From: Wenzhouxiangella sp042310355
Lineage (GTDB): Bacteria; Pseudomonadota; Gammaproteobacteria; Xanthomonadales; Wenzhouxiangellaceae
Direction of reading: 5' to 3'
Length of the DNA: 64,000 nt
Assembly: GCF_042310355.1 (NCBI RefSeq)
Contig: NZ_JBHJMR010000004.1
Location: forward strand, 152,726-216,725
Part shown: one piece after another, positions 18,534-28,262 of the stretch
Numbering within the stretch: the stretch's first letter is position 1
How the letters are laid out: each line of letters begins with the position of its first letter
The notes under the pieces: generated by a model
The model's input: only the letters and a program-made list of their open reading frames with translations
Told to the model about the DNA's origin: nothing
Databases searched by the model: none
Position numbers and translations under genes: made by a program

Positions 18534-19562
18534 ATGAGTCGCCTCAAGCACATTCTGCTGATCGTGTTCGCGCTGATCGCCGCCGGGGCCCAGGCCCAGG
18601 TCGGCAATGATGTGCCGTGGTCGATCGTGCCCGAGAATCGGGCGGAAGCGCCGGAATCCGCCCCGCCCCCGGCGGTTCAGCTGGCCTCCGACCGCTCGCC
18701 CCTGGGCCTGCCCGGGGAGCGCCCGCGCCTGTCGATGACGATGCCGCTTTCCGGCAACCGCTCGGCGTTGTCCGACGGCGACAACGGCGGCAGCGCGTTT
18801 TCCTGGTCGCTGAAGGCCTGGCAGATGAACACCGCCAGCCTCGCGCACATCCAGTGCAGCCAGGGCACGATGACCATGAATTCCTACCTCGCGGAAGACT
18901 GCCGCTTCGTCGACCGGCCCCTGCCGAGCGACTCGATGAACCTGCTGCAGGTCTCCGGCGACTGGATGGCCGCGCCCGGCCTGAAGCTGGGCATCAGCGC
19001 CTTCCGCGGTGACGATGCCCCGGCCACGGCCGAACAGCCCTTCGCATTCGAGCTCGACCCCGAATTGCTGGCGCGCAATGCCGGCGAAGACATCGATAGT
19101 GCCGTGGAAGGCCTGGACGTCAACGTCAGCTTCGGCATTCAGACCGAGCGCATCGGCGATTTCCTGGTCGGCCTGCAGTTGGCCCGCTACCGGCAGCGCA
19201 TGAGCATGGCCGAACTGGGCATGTCCTTCGATCCGCTCGAAACCGTCAGCGACATGCGCTACAGCAACAGCGCCCAGGTGCTGCTGGGCTGGCGCCGCGG
19301 CAACTTCAGCGGCGAAATGCTCGGCCAACACCGCGAAGTGCCGCTGTGGCTCGGGCCCGAGCAGGCGCCCTCGACCCTCAACTCTTTCGACCTGGAGTTT
19401 TCCTGGCAGGCGCAGCGCAACGCTTCGCTGTCGATCGGCGTGAGCAACGTCATGGACGCCGCCCCGCGCGCCGACGAGGCCAGCCCGGACGCGGCACTTG
19501 AAGATCCGCTCGAAAGCGTCTACGGTCGCATTCCCTACGTGCGCTACAAGCACGATCTGTAG
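18534..19562 (+). CDS. Predicted outer-membrane or secreted protein of unknown function
   Basis: 342 residues from the ATG at 18534 (GAGG just upstream). The signal peptide MSRLKHILLIVFALIAAGAQ ends at an AQA-Q cleavage site. A Pro-rich linker follows. The remaining part alternates hydrophobic and polar residues (LNVSFGIQTERIGDFLVGLQ, VLLGWRRGNFSGEML, LSIGVSNVMDAAPR), as in outer-membrane beta-strands, and ends YVRYKHDL. I do not recognise a family. It is divergent from tkt across a 279-base gap (18255-18533) with no clear promoter that I could fix. Confidence 0.65.
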   Translation: MSRLKHILLIVFALIAAGAQAQVGNDVPWSIVPENRAEAPESAPPPAVQLASDRSPLGLPGERPRLSMTMPLSGNRSALSDGDNGGSAFSWSLKAWQMNTASLAHIQCSQGTMTMNSYLAEDCRFVDRPLPSDSMNLLQVSGDWMAAPGLKLGISAFRGDDAPATAEQPFAFELDPELLARNAGEDIDSAVEGLDVNVSFGIQTERIGDFLVGLQLARYRQRMSMAELGMSFDPLETVSDMRYSNSAQVLLGWRRGNFSGEMLGQHREVPLWLGPEQAPSTLNSFDLEFSWQAQRNASLSIGVSNVMDAAPRADEASPDAALEDPLESVYGRIPYVRYKHDL

Positions 19563-19608
19563 TCACTGCCGTTAGCAACCTGACCTAGAACCCCGGGGGA
19601 TCCTGGAT

Positions 19609-20124
19609 ATGCCCACTGTCGTCATTCGTTTCAGCATCGCGCTGACCGCGCTCGCCATCTGCGCCGCCGCCTCGGCCCAGGAGAACTTTTCGTCCCTGGA
19701 GGAGCGCATGACGGGGCAGGAGTTCCGCGAGACTGGCCTGCACAAGCTCGACGACGAGGAACTGGCCGCGCTCAACGAGTGGATCCGGGCGCGTTCGCTG
19801 ACGCAGGAAGAAGCGGTCGAACTGAACCGGCAGCGCGCCGGCGGGGCGACCGCCAGCGCCGAGGGCGACCGGCGCGGTTTCGACGATAGCGGTTCGGACG
19901 CCGCCCCGATCGAGAGCCGCCTGGTGGGCAACTTCAACGGCTGGGACGGTGAAGCCCGCTTCGAACTCGAGAACGGCATGGTGTGGGAGCAGAGCGCACC
20001 CGACACCTTCCGCGTCTCGGAAATCGAGAGCCCGCGCGTGACCATCAAGCAGGGCCTGTTCGGCGGTTGGCGTCTGCAGGTCGAGGGCTACAACAAGCAG
20101 GTCCAGGTCAAGCGCGTCGAGTAA
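19609..20124 (+). CDS. Secreted conserved hypothetical protein
   Basis: 171 residues. It has a signal peptide (MPTVVIRFSIALTALAICAA then ASAQ), a helical acidic segment (LDDEELAALNEWIRARSL) at 45-80, and a C-terminal beta domain with NGMVWEQSAPDTFRVSEIE and GLFGGWRLQVEGYNKQVQVK. From memory this resembles small secreted proteins found in many Xanthomonadales; no function is known to me. It starts 46 bases after the previous gene on the same strand and may be cotranscribed. Confidence 0.75.
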   Translation: MPTVVIRFSIALTALAICAAASAQENFSSLEERMTGQEFRETGLHKLDDEELAALNEWIRARSLTQEEAVELNRQRAGGATASAEGDRRGFDDSGSDAAPIESRLVGNFNGWDGEARFELENGMVWEQSAPDTFRVSEIESPRVTIKQGLFGGWRLQVEGYNKQVQVKRVE

Positions 20125-20151
20125 CTCGCCGGTGGTCGGCGCGAACGCGCA

Positions 20152-20493
20152 TCATTGCGGGCGATTGCGCTTGAGCTGCAGCCAGAACAGGCGCACGCGC
20201 CCGACCAGGTAACCCACTGCCCCCAGAATGATCAGCCCGATGGGCAGGATCGGCGGCGGCAGGACCCAGCCCTGCGGCTCGACCAGGAACCACCAAAGCA
20301 TTCCACCCACCAGCGCCGTCATCGCGACGTACGTGATGTTCTTGGCTTGCCACACGTGGCGACGCCAGCGGCGGCGCTTGAGCCGACTGACATCCTCATT
20401 CGACATCTCGCCCAGCGGCAGCTCGCAGTGGGCGCAGAAGACACTCTTGTCCGAAATTCGCCGGCCGCAGCCGGGGCAGTTGATTAAGGCCAT
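20152..20493 (-). CDS. Zinc-ribbon membrane protein
   Basis: 113 residues. The N-terminus has two CxxC-type knuckles, CPGCGRRISDKSVFCAHC, forming a zinc ribbon. A basic stretch (RLKRRRWRRHVW) and two hydrophobic segments follow (ITYVAMTALVGGMLWWFLV and ILPIGLIILGAVGYLVG). The function is unknown. It is convergent with the preceding gene. Confidence 0.75.
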   Translation of the reverse strand: MALINCPGCGRRISDKSVFCAHCELPLGEMSNEDVSRLKRRRWRRHVWQAKNITYVAMTALVGGMLWWFLVEPQGWVLPPPILPIGLIILGAVGYLVGRVRLFWLQLKRNRPQ

Positions 20494-20541
20494 TTGCGTA
20501 GTTTAGCGGGGCGTGTGTGTATGGTGCCAGAGACGGGTCTT

Positions 20542-20707
20542 AAGGTTTCAGGTTTCAGGGTTCAGGTTTCAGGAGCGCTTGGCACAGCCGAGAGTGAGTT
20601 GCCGAAGAGCCTGCCGCCGTACCCGCCGAAGACTTAAAACCAGCGGGAGCCAACAAGCGGTCCGGAGCCGGTCTTGTCCTTTCCTGAAACCTGAAACCTG
20701 AAACCTT
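20542..20707. repeat. Hairpin of CCTGAAA/TTTCAGG heptamers
   Basis: The left arm AAGGTTTCAGGTTTCAGGG (20542 on, continuing to AGGTTTCAGGAG) is answered by TCCTGAAACCTGAAACCTG then AAACCTT (20682-20707). The loop of about 105 bases shows no gene. The whole 20494-20709 gap between the zinc-ribbon gene and the histidine kinase is this element. Single arms of the same heptamer recur near 26082-26101 and 44617-44632. Confidence 0.75.
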
Positions 20708-20709
20708 TT

Positions 20710-21970
20710 TTAGCCCCGATCCGGAAAGAACTTCAACGTCACAGCCAGCCCGCCGGATTCGCGGTTGGCGAACTCGATACGCCAGCCGTAGAGATCGCAC
20801 AGGCGCTTGACGATGGAAAGCCCCAGGCCCGAGCCCTTGGTGCCGCCGACCTGGCGGCCGCGGAAGTGGCGGTCGAATACGTGGGGCAGTTCTTCCTCGG
20901 CGATGCCGGGGCCGGTATCGAGGATGGCGGCCTGCCCGGCCTCGATGCGCACACGCACTTCGCCTTCGGTGGTGTAGCGAATGGCGTTGCCGACCAGGTT
21001 GCCGAGGGTGACGGCGATGACGGCTTCGGGCGCGATGACGCTCACTTGTTCGCGCTCGTCGATGGTCAGCTCGAGGTCGCGGTCGCCGATCAGCGGCTCG
21101 TAATTGCCGAGGACCTGGCGGGCGATCTGGCCGACATCGTGGGCGCGACCTTCACCATCGGCGTCGCGCTCGGCGCGCACCAGGTGCAGCAGCGCGGTGG
21201 TGATGTCGGTGGACTGGCGCGCGGCGCGGGCGATGCGCAGCAGGCGTTCGTGCGTGCGCCCGTCCTGGTCGGGCTGGGCCAGCAGCAGCTCGGTGGCGCC
21301 GGAGATGACCGCCAGCGGGGTTCTGAGCTCGTGCGAGACGTCGGCGTTGAAGGCCTTGTCGCGCTCGACCAGGTCCTTGAGGCGGTGGGCGTAGTCGTCC
21401 AGCGCGGCGGCCAGCTGCCCCACTTCGTCGTCGGGAAAGTGCCGCGCCAGGTCGCCCGGCGGCGAGTGTTCGTCCATCGCCTCGATGCGGCGGGCCAGTT
21501 CGGTCACCGGCGCCATCACGCGGCTCGACGACCACACGCCCAGCGCCAGGGAGAAGAGCACGAACAGCACCACGGCAGCGGCCAGGGCGATCTGCAGCCG
21601 TCGTGCGAGCTCCTGGTTTTCCGACACGTCGTAAGTGAGGAATACCCAGAAGTCGTCGTCCTTGCGGATGGCCGCCTTGTACTGTGCGTCTTCGGTGCTC
21701 ACGTCGTGCACGCCCGTAGGCAGGCCGCGGAACGGCTGGGGCACGATGTCGGCCCGGCCCGGGCGCGTCACGTAGCCCTCGATGCGGGTATAGAAGGGTT
21801 CGACGACGGTCGGGTCCTCGCGCAGGCTGGCGACGTACTGGTCGATTTCGTCGGCGAGGGTGCGCGAGATCAGGGCATCGACCAGCCAGCTCTGGACCAG
21901 CAGGACGGCCACGGCGAACAGCACGCTCAGCAGCGTGCCGAACACCAGGAAGGAGAAGATCAGTCGGCTT

Positions 21971-21993
<23 letters not shown>
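20710..21993 (-). CDS. Sensor histidine kinase
   Basis: 427 residues from the ATG at 21993, overlapping the end of the regulator gene by 23 bases, so translation is probably coupled. It has TM1 near the N-terminus (LIFSFLVFGTLLSVLFAVAV), a periplasmic sensor of about 110 residues, TM2 (IALAAAVVLFVLFSLALGV) and a HAMP-type linker. The phosphoacceptor motif is FNADVSHELRTPLAV. The ATP-binding domain has LGNLVGNAIRYTT, LDTGPGIAEEELPHVFDRHF and GSGLGLSIVKRL. The inducing signal is unknown. Confidence 0.92.
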
Positions 21994-22663
<670 letters not shown>

Positions 22664-22693
22664 CAGGCGAATTCCCCAAGTCGAAGCGGCGGT

Positions 22694-22732
22694 AAAAAAA
22701 TGCCCGGGCAGAGGAGTCTACTCCGCCCGGGC
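22694..22732 (-). terminator. Rho-independent terminator between pilU and the two-component genes
   Basis: GCCCGGGC (22725-22732) pairs with GCCCGGGC (22702-22709), extended by ACTCC/GGAGT with a 3-base bulge. On the minus strand it is followed by a T7 run (22694-22700). It lies about 145 bases past the pilU stop. Confidence 0.8.
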
Positions 22733-22877
22733 CCACATTGCCCCGTAACCGTCGGTGCTGAAATCTGGCTCGCGCTTGGCACCAACAGCCCGAATGTTAC
22801 GCCCGGGGTGATTAATCAAATGTTAAATGAGGCAGAAAATGCCGTTACAGCGGGTAGTTAGGTGTTAAGCCGCGCGG

Positions 22878-24005
22878 TCAGCGATCATCGTCGATCAGGT
22901 TCAGGTCCTGCAGCTTGCCCGAAAGCGATTCGGCGTCACCGCCTTCGCTGAGCTTGACGGCCAGGCGCAGGTCATTGGGCGAGTCGGCGTGCCGCAGCGC
23001 TTCCTCGTAGGAAATCAGGCCTTCCTGGTAGAGCTCGAGCAGGCTCTGATCGAAGGTCACCATGCCGTGGTGGCGCGAGTCCTTCATCAGTTCCTTGAGC
23101 TCCTCGATCTTGCCCTTGCGGATCTTTTCCTGGATCAGCGGCGTGTTGAGCAGGATTTCCAGCGCCACGTGGCGGCGGCTGCCGTCGATCGAGGGCACCA
23201 GCTGCTGGGCGACCACGCCCTTGAGGTTGAAACTGAGGTCGAGCAGGATCTGCGGGTGCCGGTCTTCCGGGAAGAAATGGAGGATGCGGTCCATCGCCTG
23301 GTTGGCGTTGTTGGCGTGCAGCGTGGTCAGGCACAGGTGGCCGGTTTCGGCGAAGGTGATGGCGTGCTCCATCGACTCGCGCGTGCGGATCTCGCCGATG
23401 AGGATCACGTCGGGCGCCTGGCGCAGGGTGTTCTTGAGTGCCACCTCGAAGGAATCGGTGTCGATCCCCACCTCGCGCTGGGTGACCAGGCTCTTGCGGT
23501 GCTTGTGGACGAACTCGATCGGGTCCTCGATGGTGATGATATGGCCCGAGGCCTTCATGTTGCGCTCGCCGAGCATAGCCGCCAGGGTGGTGGACTTGCC
23601 GGTGCCGGTCGCGCCCACGAGGATGATGATGCCGCGCTTTTGCATCGCCAGCGCCGAGAGCGAATCGGGCAGGTCAAGCTCCTCGAAGGTGGGAATCTTG
23701 GTCTCGATGCGGCGGCAGACCATACCGACGCTGTTGCGCTGGTAGAAGGCCGAGACGCGGAAGCGGGCCACGCCCTCGAGCGAGACGGCGAACTGGCACT
23801 CGCGGGTCGAGTGGAATTCCTGGCGCTGTTCGGCGGTCATGATCGAGTCGATGATGTCGTGCACCATCTCGTGGGTCAGCGCCTCGCGCGTGAGCGGTTT
23901 GATCTTGCCGTGCACCTTGATGCAGGGCGGCGCACCAACCGTCACGAACAAGTCGGATCCCTTGGCGTCGTGCAGCTTGTGCAGCCAGTCCTGGATGGTG
24001 TTCAT
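22878..24005 (-). CDS. pilU: Twitching-motility ATPase PilU
   Basis: 375 residues of the PilT/PilU family, the hexameric ATPases that retract type IV pili at the inner-membrane base. It has Walker A VGATGTGKSTTLAAM, the Asp box ITIEDPIEFVHKH, and Walker B VILIGEIRTRESMEHAI followed by the His box TTLHANNANQAMDRI. It is longer than PilT and lacks PilT's AIRNLIRE-type motif, with a charged C-terminal extension, as in PilU. It is 37 bases downstream of pilT and likely in one operon with it. Confidence 0.94.
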   Translation of the reverse strand: MNTIQDWLHKLHDAKGSDLFVTVGAPPCIKVHGKIKPLTREALTHEMVHDIIDSIMTAEQRQEFHSTRECQFAVSLEGVARFRVSAFYQRNSVGMVCRRIETKIPTFEELDLPDSLSALAMQKRGIIILVGATGTGKSTTLAAMLGERNMKASGHIITIEDPIEFVHKHRKSLVTQREVGIDTDSFEVALKNTLRQAPDVILIGEIRTRESMEHAITFAETGHLCLTTLHANNANQAMDRILHFFPEDRHPQILLDLSFNLKGVVAQQLVPSIDGSRRHVALEILLNTPLIQEKIRKGKIEELKELMKDSRHHGMVTFDQSLLELYQEGLISYEEALRHADSPNDLRLAVKLSEGGDAESLSGKLQDLNLIDDDR

Positions 24006-24042
24006 CGTGCCTCCTGCTGGGTTGGGTCGGCAGCGCGCCGAA

Positions 24043-25080
24043 TCAGGCCAGCGCCGACTTGTTCTGGGCCTTGCGCATGGCTTCCTGCTTGTTGACCAGG
24101 CCGCGCCGCACCAGGTCGATCAGGCACTGGTCGAGCGTGGTCATGCCGATATTCTGGCCGGTCTGGATCGCCGAGTACATCTGCGCGACCTTGTCCTCGC
24201 GAATCAGGTTCTTGATGGCCGAGTTGGCAATCATGATCTCGTGCGCGGCCACGCGCCCGCCGCCGACTTTCTTGAGCAGGGTCTGCGAAATGACCGCGCG
24301 CAGCGACTCCGACAGCATCGAGCGCACCACCGGCTTCTCGTCGCCGGGGAAGACGTCGATGATTCGGTCGACCGTCTTCGGCGCCGACGACGTATGCAGC
24401 GTGGCGAAGACGACGTGACCGGTCTCGGCAGCGGTCAGCGCCAGGCGCACGGTTTCCATGTCGCGCAGCTCACCGACGAGGATGATGTCGGGGTCTTCAC
24501 GCAGCGCCGAGCGCAGCGCCTGGTTGAATCCGTGGGTGTCGCGGTGGACTTCGCGCTGGTTGATCAGGCAGCGCTGCGGGGTGTGGATGAACTCGATCGG
24601 ATCCTCGATGGTGAGGATGTGCCCCGGCACCGTCTGGTTGAGATAGTCCATCATCGCCGCCAGCGTGGTCGACTTGCCCGAGCCGGTCGGGCCGGTGACC
24701 AGGATCAGGCCGCGCGGCACTTCCACGATGTCCTTGAACACCGCCGGGGCGTCGAGATCCTCGAGCGTGAAGATGTCGTTGGGAATAACGCGGAAGACCG
24801 CGCCCATGCCGCGATGATGGTGGAACGAGTTGACACGAAAACGCGCCAGGCCCGGCACACTGTAGGAAAAGTCGACCTCCAGGTTGGCCTCGTAGTCGCG
24901 GCGCTGGTGGTCGTTCATGGTCGAGTAGATCAGCTCGGCCATTTCCTTGTTCTCGATCGCCGGCGTGTTGATACGATGGACGTCGCCGTCGACGCGGATC
25001 ATGGGCGGCAGGCCGGCGGAAATATGCAGGTCGGACGCCTTGTTCTTGACGGTAAATGCGAGCAGCTCGGTAATATCCAT
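24043..25080 (-). CDS. pilT: Twitching-motility ATPase PilT
   Basis: 345 residues from the ATG at 25080 (GGGAG 7 bases upstream), giving MDITELLAFTVKNKASDLHI. It is the retraction ATPase of type IV pili. Walker A is TGPTGSGKSTTLAAM, the Asp box LTIEDPIEFIHTP and Walker B ILVGELRDMETVRLAL. The retraction motif SAIKNLIRED is near residue 290. An upstream in-frame extension exists but lacks family similarity. It is divergent from yggS. Confidence 0.96.
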   Translation of the reverse strand: MDITELLAFTVKNKASDLHISAGLPPMIRVDGDVHRINTPAIENKEMAELIYSTMNDHQRRDYEANLEVDFSYSVPGLARFRVNSFHHHRGMGAVFRVIPNDIFTLEDLDAPAVFKDIVEVPRGLILVTGPTGSGKSTTLAAMMDYLNQTVPGHILTIEDPIEFIHTPQRCLINQREVHRDTHGFNQALRSALREDPDIILVGELRDMETVRLALTAAETGHVVFATLHTSSAPKTVDRIIDVFPGDEKPVVRSMLSESLRAVISQTLLKKVGGGRVAAHEIMIANSAIKNLIREDKVAQMYSAIQTGQNIGMTTLDQCLIDLVRRGLVNKQEAMRKAQNKSALA

Positions 25081-25197
25081 GGAAAACTCCCTGCCTGAGG
25101 CCCTGGGCCTGCCAGTGTCATGTGCAAACCTGCCAACCGGGCGGACGATGCACATCCCGCTTTCGAGCACACCCGGTGATCTTAGCTTAACTCGGCC

Positions 25198-25896
25198 ATG
25201 AATCAAATCGCCCCGACCAGCCCCCGCGAACGCCTTGAACACACCCGCGAGCGCATCGCGGACGCCAGCCGGGTCGCCGGGCGGCCCGCCGACTCGGTCG
25301 GGCTGCTGGCGGTCAGCAAGCGCAAGCCGATCGAAGCGATCCGCGCCCTGCACGCGCTCGGCCAACGTGCCTTCGGCGAGAACTACGTCGACGAGGGCGT
25401 GGCCAAGATCGGCGAGCTCGAGGACCTCGAGCTCGAATGGCACTACATCGGGCCGATCCAGTCGAACAAGACGAAGCTGATCGCGGCGCACTTCGACTGG
25501 GTGCAGTCGATCGACCGGGCCAAGATCGTGCGCCGGCTCGACGACCAGCGCCCCGAAGATCTGCCCCCGCTGAATGTGCTCATCCAGGTCAACCTCGACG
25601 GCGAATCCCAGAAGGCCGGCTGCGCGCCCGACCAGATCGCGGACCTGGCCGAGCGGATCGCGGAATGCGAAAACCTGAAACTGCGCGGCCTGATGGCCAT
25701 TCCCGCCCCGCGCGACGATTACGACGACCAGCGCGCGGTTTTCGCGCAGCTGCGCGGATTATTCGAGAAACTGCGGGAGGATCACCCCGAAGCGGACACC
25801 ATCTCGGCCGGCATGACGGCGGACCTCGAAGCCGCCGTTGCGGAAGGATCGACGCTGGTTCGGATCGGAACGGCGCTGTTCGGGCCGCGGGACTGA
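25198..25896 (+). CDS. yggS: PLP homeostasis protein YggS/PROSC
   Basis: 232 residues with the alanine-racemase-like TIM barrel fold that binds pyridoxal phosphate and keeps vitamin B6 and amino-acid pools balanced. It has the PLP-lysine region VGLLAVSKRKPIEAI, FGENYVDEGVAKI, WHYIGPIQSNK, SAGMTADLEAAV and VRIGTALFGPRD. It is divergent from pilT and upstream of proC, a widespread order. The ATG at 25198 has no good Shine-Dalgarno; TTAACT lies 5 bases before it, so a leaderless start is possible. Confidence 0.95.
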   Translation: MNQIAPTSPRERLEHTRERIADASRVAGRPADSVGLLAVSKRKPIEAIRALHALGQRAFGENYVDEGVAKIGELEDLELEWHYIGPIQSNKTKLIAAHFDWVQSIDRAKIVRRLDDQRPEDLPPLNVLIQVNLDGESQKAGCAPDQIADLAERIAECENLKLRGLMAIPAPRDDYDDQRAVFAQLRGLFEKLREDHPEADTISAGMTADLEAAVAEGSTLVRIGTALFGPRD

Positions 25897-25900
25897 GGGT

Positions 25901-26029
25901 TGGCTGGTTGGCTGGTTGGTGTTTTGGTGGCTAGCATCAGGTCGTAGGATGCGTGGAGTGGCAACGCAACGCATCAGCAGCGCCAGAGGGGAGCTGATGC
26001 GTTACGGCTGCGCCTCCACGCATCCTACG
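25901..26029. repeat. GGCTGGTTG tract followed by a GATGCGT palindrome
   Basis: A short TTGGCTGGTTGGCTGGTTGG tract (25901-25922) is followed by a palindrome at 25943-26029, with arms CGTAGGATGCGTGGAG and CTCCACGCATCCTACG plus inner CAACGCATCAG and CTGATGCGTTACGG. The same pairing of a TTGG-rich tract with this palindrome is seen at 14486-14899. Between it and proC are two CCTGAAA heptamers (26082-26101). Confidence 0.8.
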
Positions 26030-26141
26030 ACACTTCTTCATCACATCCCGGCGCAGCCGGCCCCCAATCCGCAGACGAGCCGCCTGAAACCTGAAACCTC
26101 AAATCCTGGCACGCCCCGCTACGCCAACCTACAATAGTGAT

Positions 26142-26954
26142 ATGGACGACATAACGATTTCCTTCATCGGCGGCGGCAACATGGGCCGGGCGCTGATTGG
26201 CGGCCTGGTTGCCGGTGGCATGCAGGCCAAGACCATCCACGTGGCCGATCCCAGCGAGGAGCAGCGCAAGTCGCTGGCCGACGAGCTGGGCGTGACGGTG
26301 CACGACGACAACGCCGAGGCGGCGCGGGCGGCCGACGTGCTGGTCGTGGCGGTCAAGCCGCAGGTCATGGACGATGTCCTGGCCTCGGTGGCCGATGCCA
26401 TCGACGCCGACACGCTGGTCATTTCCGTGGCCGCAGGCATGCCGATCGCTCGCATCACGAAGGGCCTGGGCGGTCACGACCGCGTCGTGCGCGCCATGCC
26501 CAACACCCCGGCGCTCTACCAGGCCGGCATGACCGGGCTGGCGGCGGGCGCAGGGGTGAGCGAAGCCGACCGCCGGCACGCCGGGCAGGTGCTCGAAGCC
26601 GCCGGCGAGGTGGCCTGGGTGGACGACGAGGCCTTGATGGACGTGGTCACCGCGGTATCCGGCTCGGGCCCGGCGTATTTCTTTTCGCTGGTCGAGCAGC
26701 TGACCGCGGCCGGCACGCGCGCCGGGCTGCCGGAGGAAACGGCGGCGAAACTCGCGCGCCAGACCGCCTTTGGCGCCGGCACCATGATGGCGAAATCCGA
26801 GCTCTCGGCCGGCGAGCTGCGAGCCCGGGTGACATCCCCCGGCGGAACCACCGCCGCGGCCCTCGAGAGCCTGTCGAGCAATGACTTCGAGCGCATCGTC
26901 GACGAGGCGGTCCGGGCGGCCGTCAAGCGCGGCCGCGAACTGGGAGAAGGCTGA
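26142..26954 (+). CDS. proC: Pyrroline-5-carboxylate reductase
   Basis: 270 residues. It catalyses the last step of proline synthesis, using NAD(P)H to reduce P5C. The Rossmann motif is ISFIGGGNMGRALIGGL; then VVAVKPQVMDDVL and AMPNTPALYQAGM. The C-terminal dimer domain has VTAVSGSGPAYFFSLVEQ and VTSPGGTTAAAL. There is no Shine-Dalgarno; TACAAT ends 6 bases before the ATG, suggesting a leaderless transcript. It overlaps yggT by one base (TGATG). Confidence 0.96.
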   Translation: MDDITISFIGGGNMGRALIGGLVAGGMQAKTIHVADPSEEQRKSLADELGVTVHDDNAEAARAADVLVVAVKPQVMDDVLASVADAIDADTLVISVAAGMPIARITKGLGGHDRVVRAMPNTPALYQAGMTGLAAGAGVSEADRRHAGQVLEAAGEVAWVDDEALMDVVTAVSGSGPAYFFSLVEQLTAAGTRAGLPEETAAKLARQTAFGAGTMMAKSELSAGELRARVTSPGGTTAAALESLSSNDFERIVDEAVRAAVKRGRELGEG

Positions 26955-27493
26955 TGGGATCGGCCAGCCAGGCGTTCGCCTTCCTGATCGAAACGCTGTT
27001 CCAGCTCTACCTGGCCGCGCTGATGCTGCGCGTTTTGCTGGAGGCTTTCCGCGCGGACTACTACAACCCGGTCTGCCAGGCGCTGATCAAGGTCACCGAC
27101 CCGCTGGTCAAGCCGCTGTCGAAGATTCTTCCGCGCGTCGGGCCGGTAAGCCTGGCCGGCATCGCCTGGCTGTATATCCTGGAAGTGCTGCTGCTGGTGA
27201 TCCTGGCGGCCCTCGGCGGCTGGGCGATGGACTGGTCGGTGCTGTTGCTGCTGGCCGTGCTGCGCCTGGTGCGCATGCTGCTGGTGCTCTACCTGGTGCT
27301 GATCATCGTCAGCGTGATCCTGTCGTGGGTCGGCCAGGGCTTTCGCCACCCGATCGTGCCGCTGGTCTACCAGCTGACCGAACCGGTCATGGCGCCCATC
27401 CGACGCGTGCTGCCCCCGCTGGGCGGCTTCGACCTCTCGCCGCTCGTGGCCATCATCGTCATCCAGTTCCTGATCATCCTGTTGGGCGTCTAG
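26954..27493 (+). CDS. yggT: YggT-family integral membrane protein
   Basis: 179 residues made of two YggT modules: each has a hydrophobic hairpin followed by a proline-rich loop, YNPVCQALIKVTDPLVKPLS and HPIVPLVYQLTEPVMAPIRR. YggT proteins are inner-membrane proteins often next to proC and yggS; their biochemical role is unclear. The start codon overlaps the proC stop. Confidence 0.93.
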   Translation: MGSASQAFAFLIETLFQLYLAALMLRVLLEAFRADYYNPVCQALIKVTDPLVKPLSKILPRVGPVSLAGIAWLYILEVLLLVILAALGGWAMDWSVLLLLAVLRLVRMLLVLYLVLIIVSVILSWVGQGFRHPIVPLVYQLTEPVMAPIRRVLPPLGGFDLSPLVAIIVIQFLIILLGV

Positions 27494-27566
27494 CCGAGGC
27501 GCCCTGCCTGGTCAGGGAGGCGCTGCAATCGGAAGCCGGTGAAGACTCCGGTTGATCGAAACTCCC

Positions 27567-27668
27567 AAGCACCAAGCACCAAGCACCAAATCCGAAACAA
27601 ATTCGAAATCCCAAATTCAAAACGTTGCGACCTGACGGGCGTTGTTTCGAATTTCGGATTTTTGTGAT
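27567..27668. repeat. Hairpin with AAGCACC oligomers (second copy of the 16.1-kb type)
   Basis: AAGCACCAAGCACCAAGCACC (three heptamers, 27567 on) leads into AAATCCGAAACAAATTCG, which is answered by GTTTCGAATTTCGGATTTTT at 27643-27664. It lies between yggT and the DUF4426 gene. The rest of the gap (27669-27800) shows no gene. Confidence 0.7.
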
Positions 27669-27800
27669 GCCGGCGCTTTGTACATCGATTCACCCGCACC
27701 GTCCTCAGGCGCGCAACCAAGCTACGTAGTAGCCCCCACTTGCCGCTCTGCCCCGTGCGGGAGTAGCATCAAAGTCATTCCACTGACGAAGGCGAAAGAC

Positions 27801-28262
27801 ATGATTCGACTGCTTGCCGGCACCATCATTACCGCGCTCGCCCTGATGGCGCTGTCCAACCCGGCATCGGCCCAGCAGTTCGAGGATATCGGCGACTACC
27901 AGGTGCACTACAGCGCGATGAACACGCGCATGCTGCCGGCGGAAGTCGCGCGGGCCTACGGCATCCAGCGCTCGGGCAGCCGGGCGATGATCAACATCAC
28001 GGTGCTGCGCACCGCCGACAGCGACAAGGCGATGAGCGAGCCGGTGCGCGCGACGGTGAACACCTCGGCGATCAACCTGACCGGCCAGCGGCGTGACATC
28101 GAGCTGCAGGAAATCACCGAGGAAGACGCGGTCTACTACATCGGCACCTTCCGCATCGCGAACGAGGAGACGCTGAGCTTCGACATCAGCGTGCGCCCCG
28201 AGGGCAGCGAGCGGCCGCCGTCGGAGTTCAGCTTCCAGCAGAAATTCTACGTCCAGGAGTAG
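27801..28262 (+). CDS. DUF4426 periplasmic protein
   Basis: 153 residues from the ATG at 27801, which starts exactly at a signal peptide (MIRLLAGTIITALALMALSN, PASAQ). The mature part has DYQVHYSAMNTRMLPAEVAR, YGIQRSGSRAMINITVLR and ends FSFQQKFYVQE, the DUF4426 pattern. The function is unknown. The gene commonly follows yggS-proC-yggT, as here. Confidence 0.88.
   Translation: MIRLLAGTIITALALMALSNPASAQQFEDIGDYQVHYSAMNTRMLPAEVARAYGIQRSGSRAMINITVLRTADSDKAMSEPVRATVNTSAINLTGQRRDIELQEITEEDAVYYIGTFRIANEETLSFDISVRPEGSERPPSEFSFQQKFYVQE

Noticed and set aside
20542..20707. Possible CRISPR array (regular short repeats)
   Set aside because: The heptamers are contiguous or inverted, with no spacers and no cas genes nearby.
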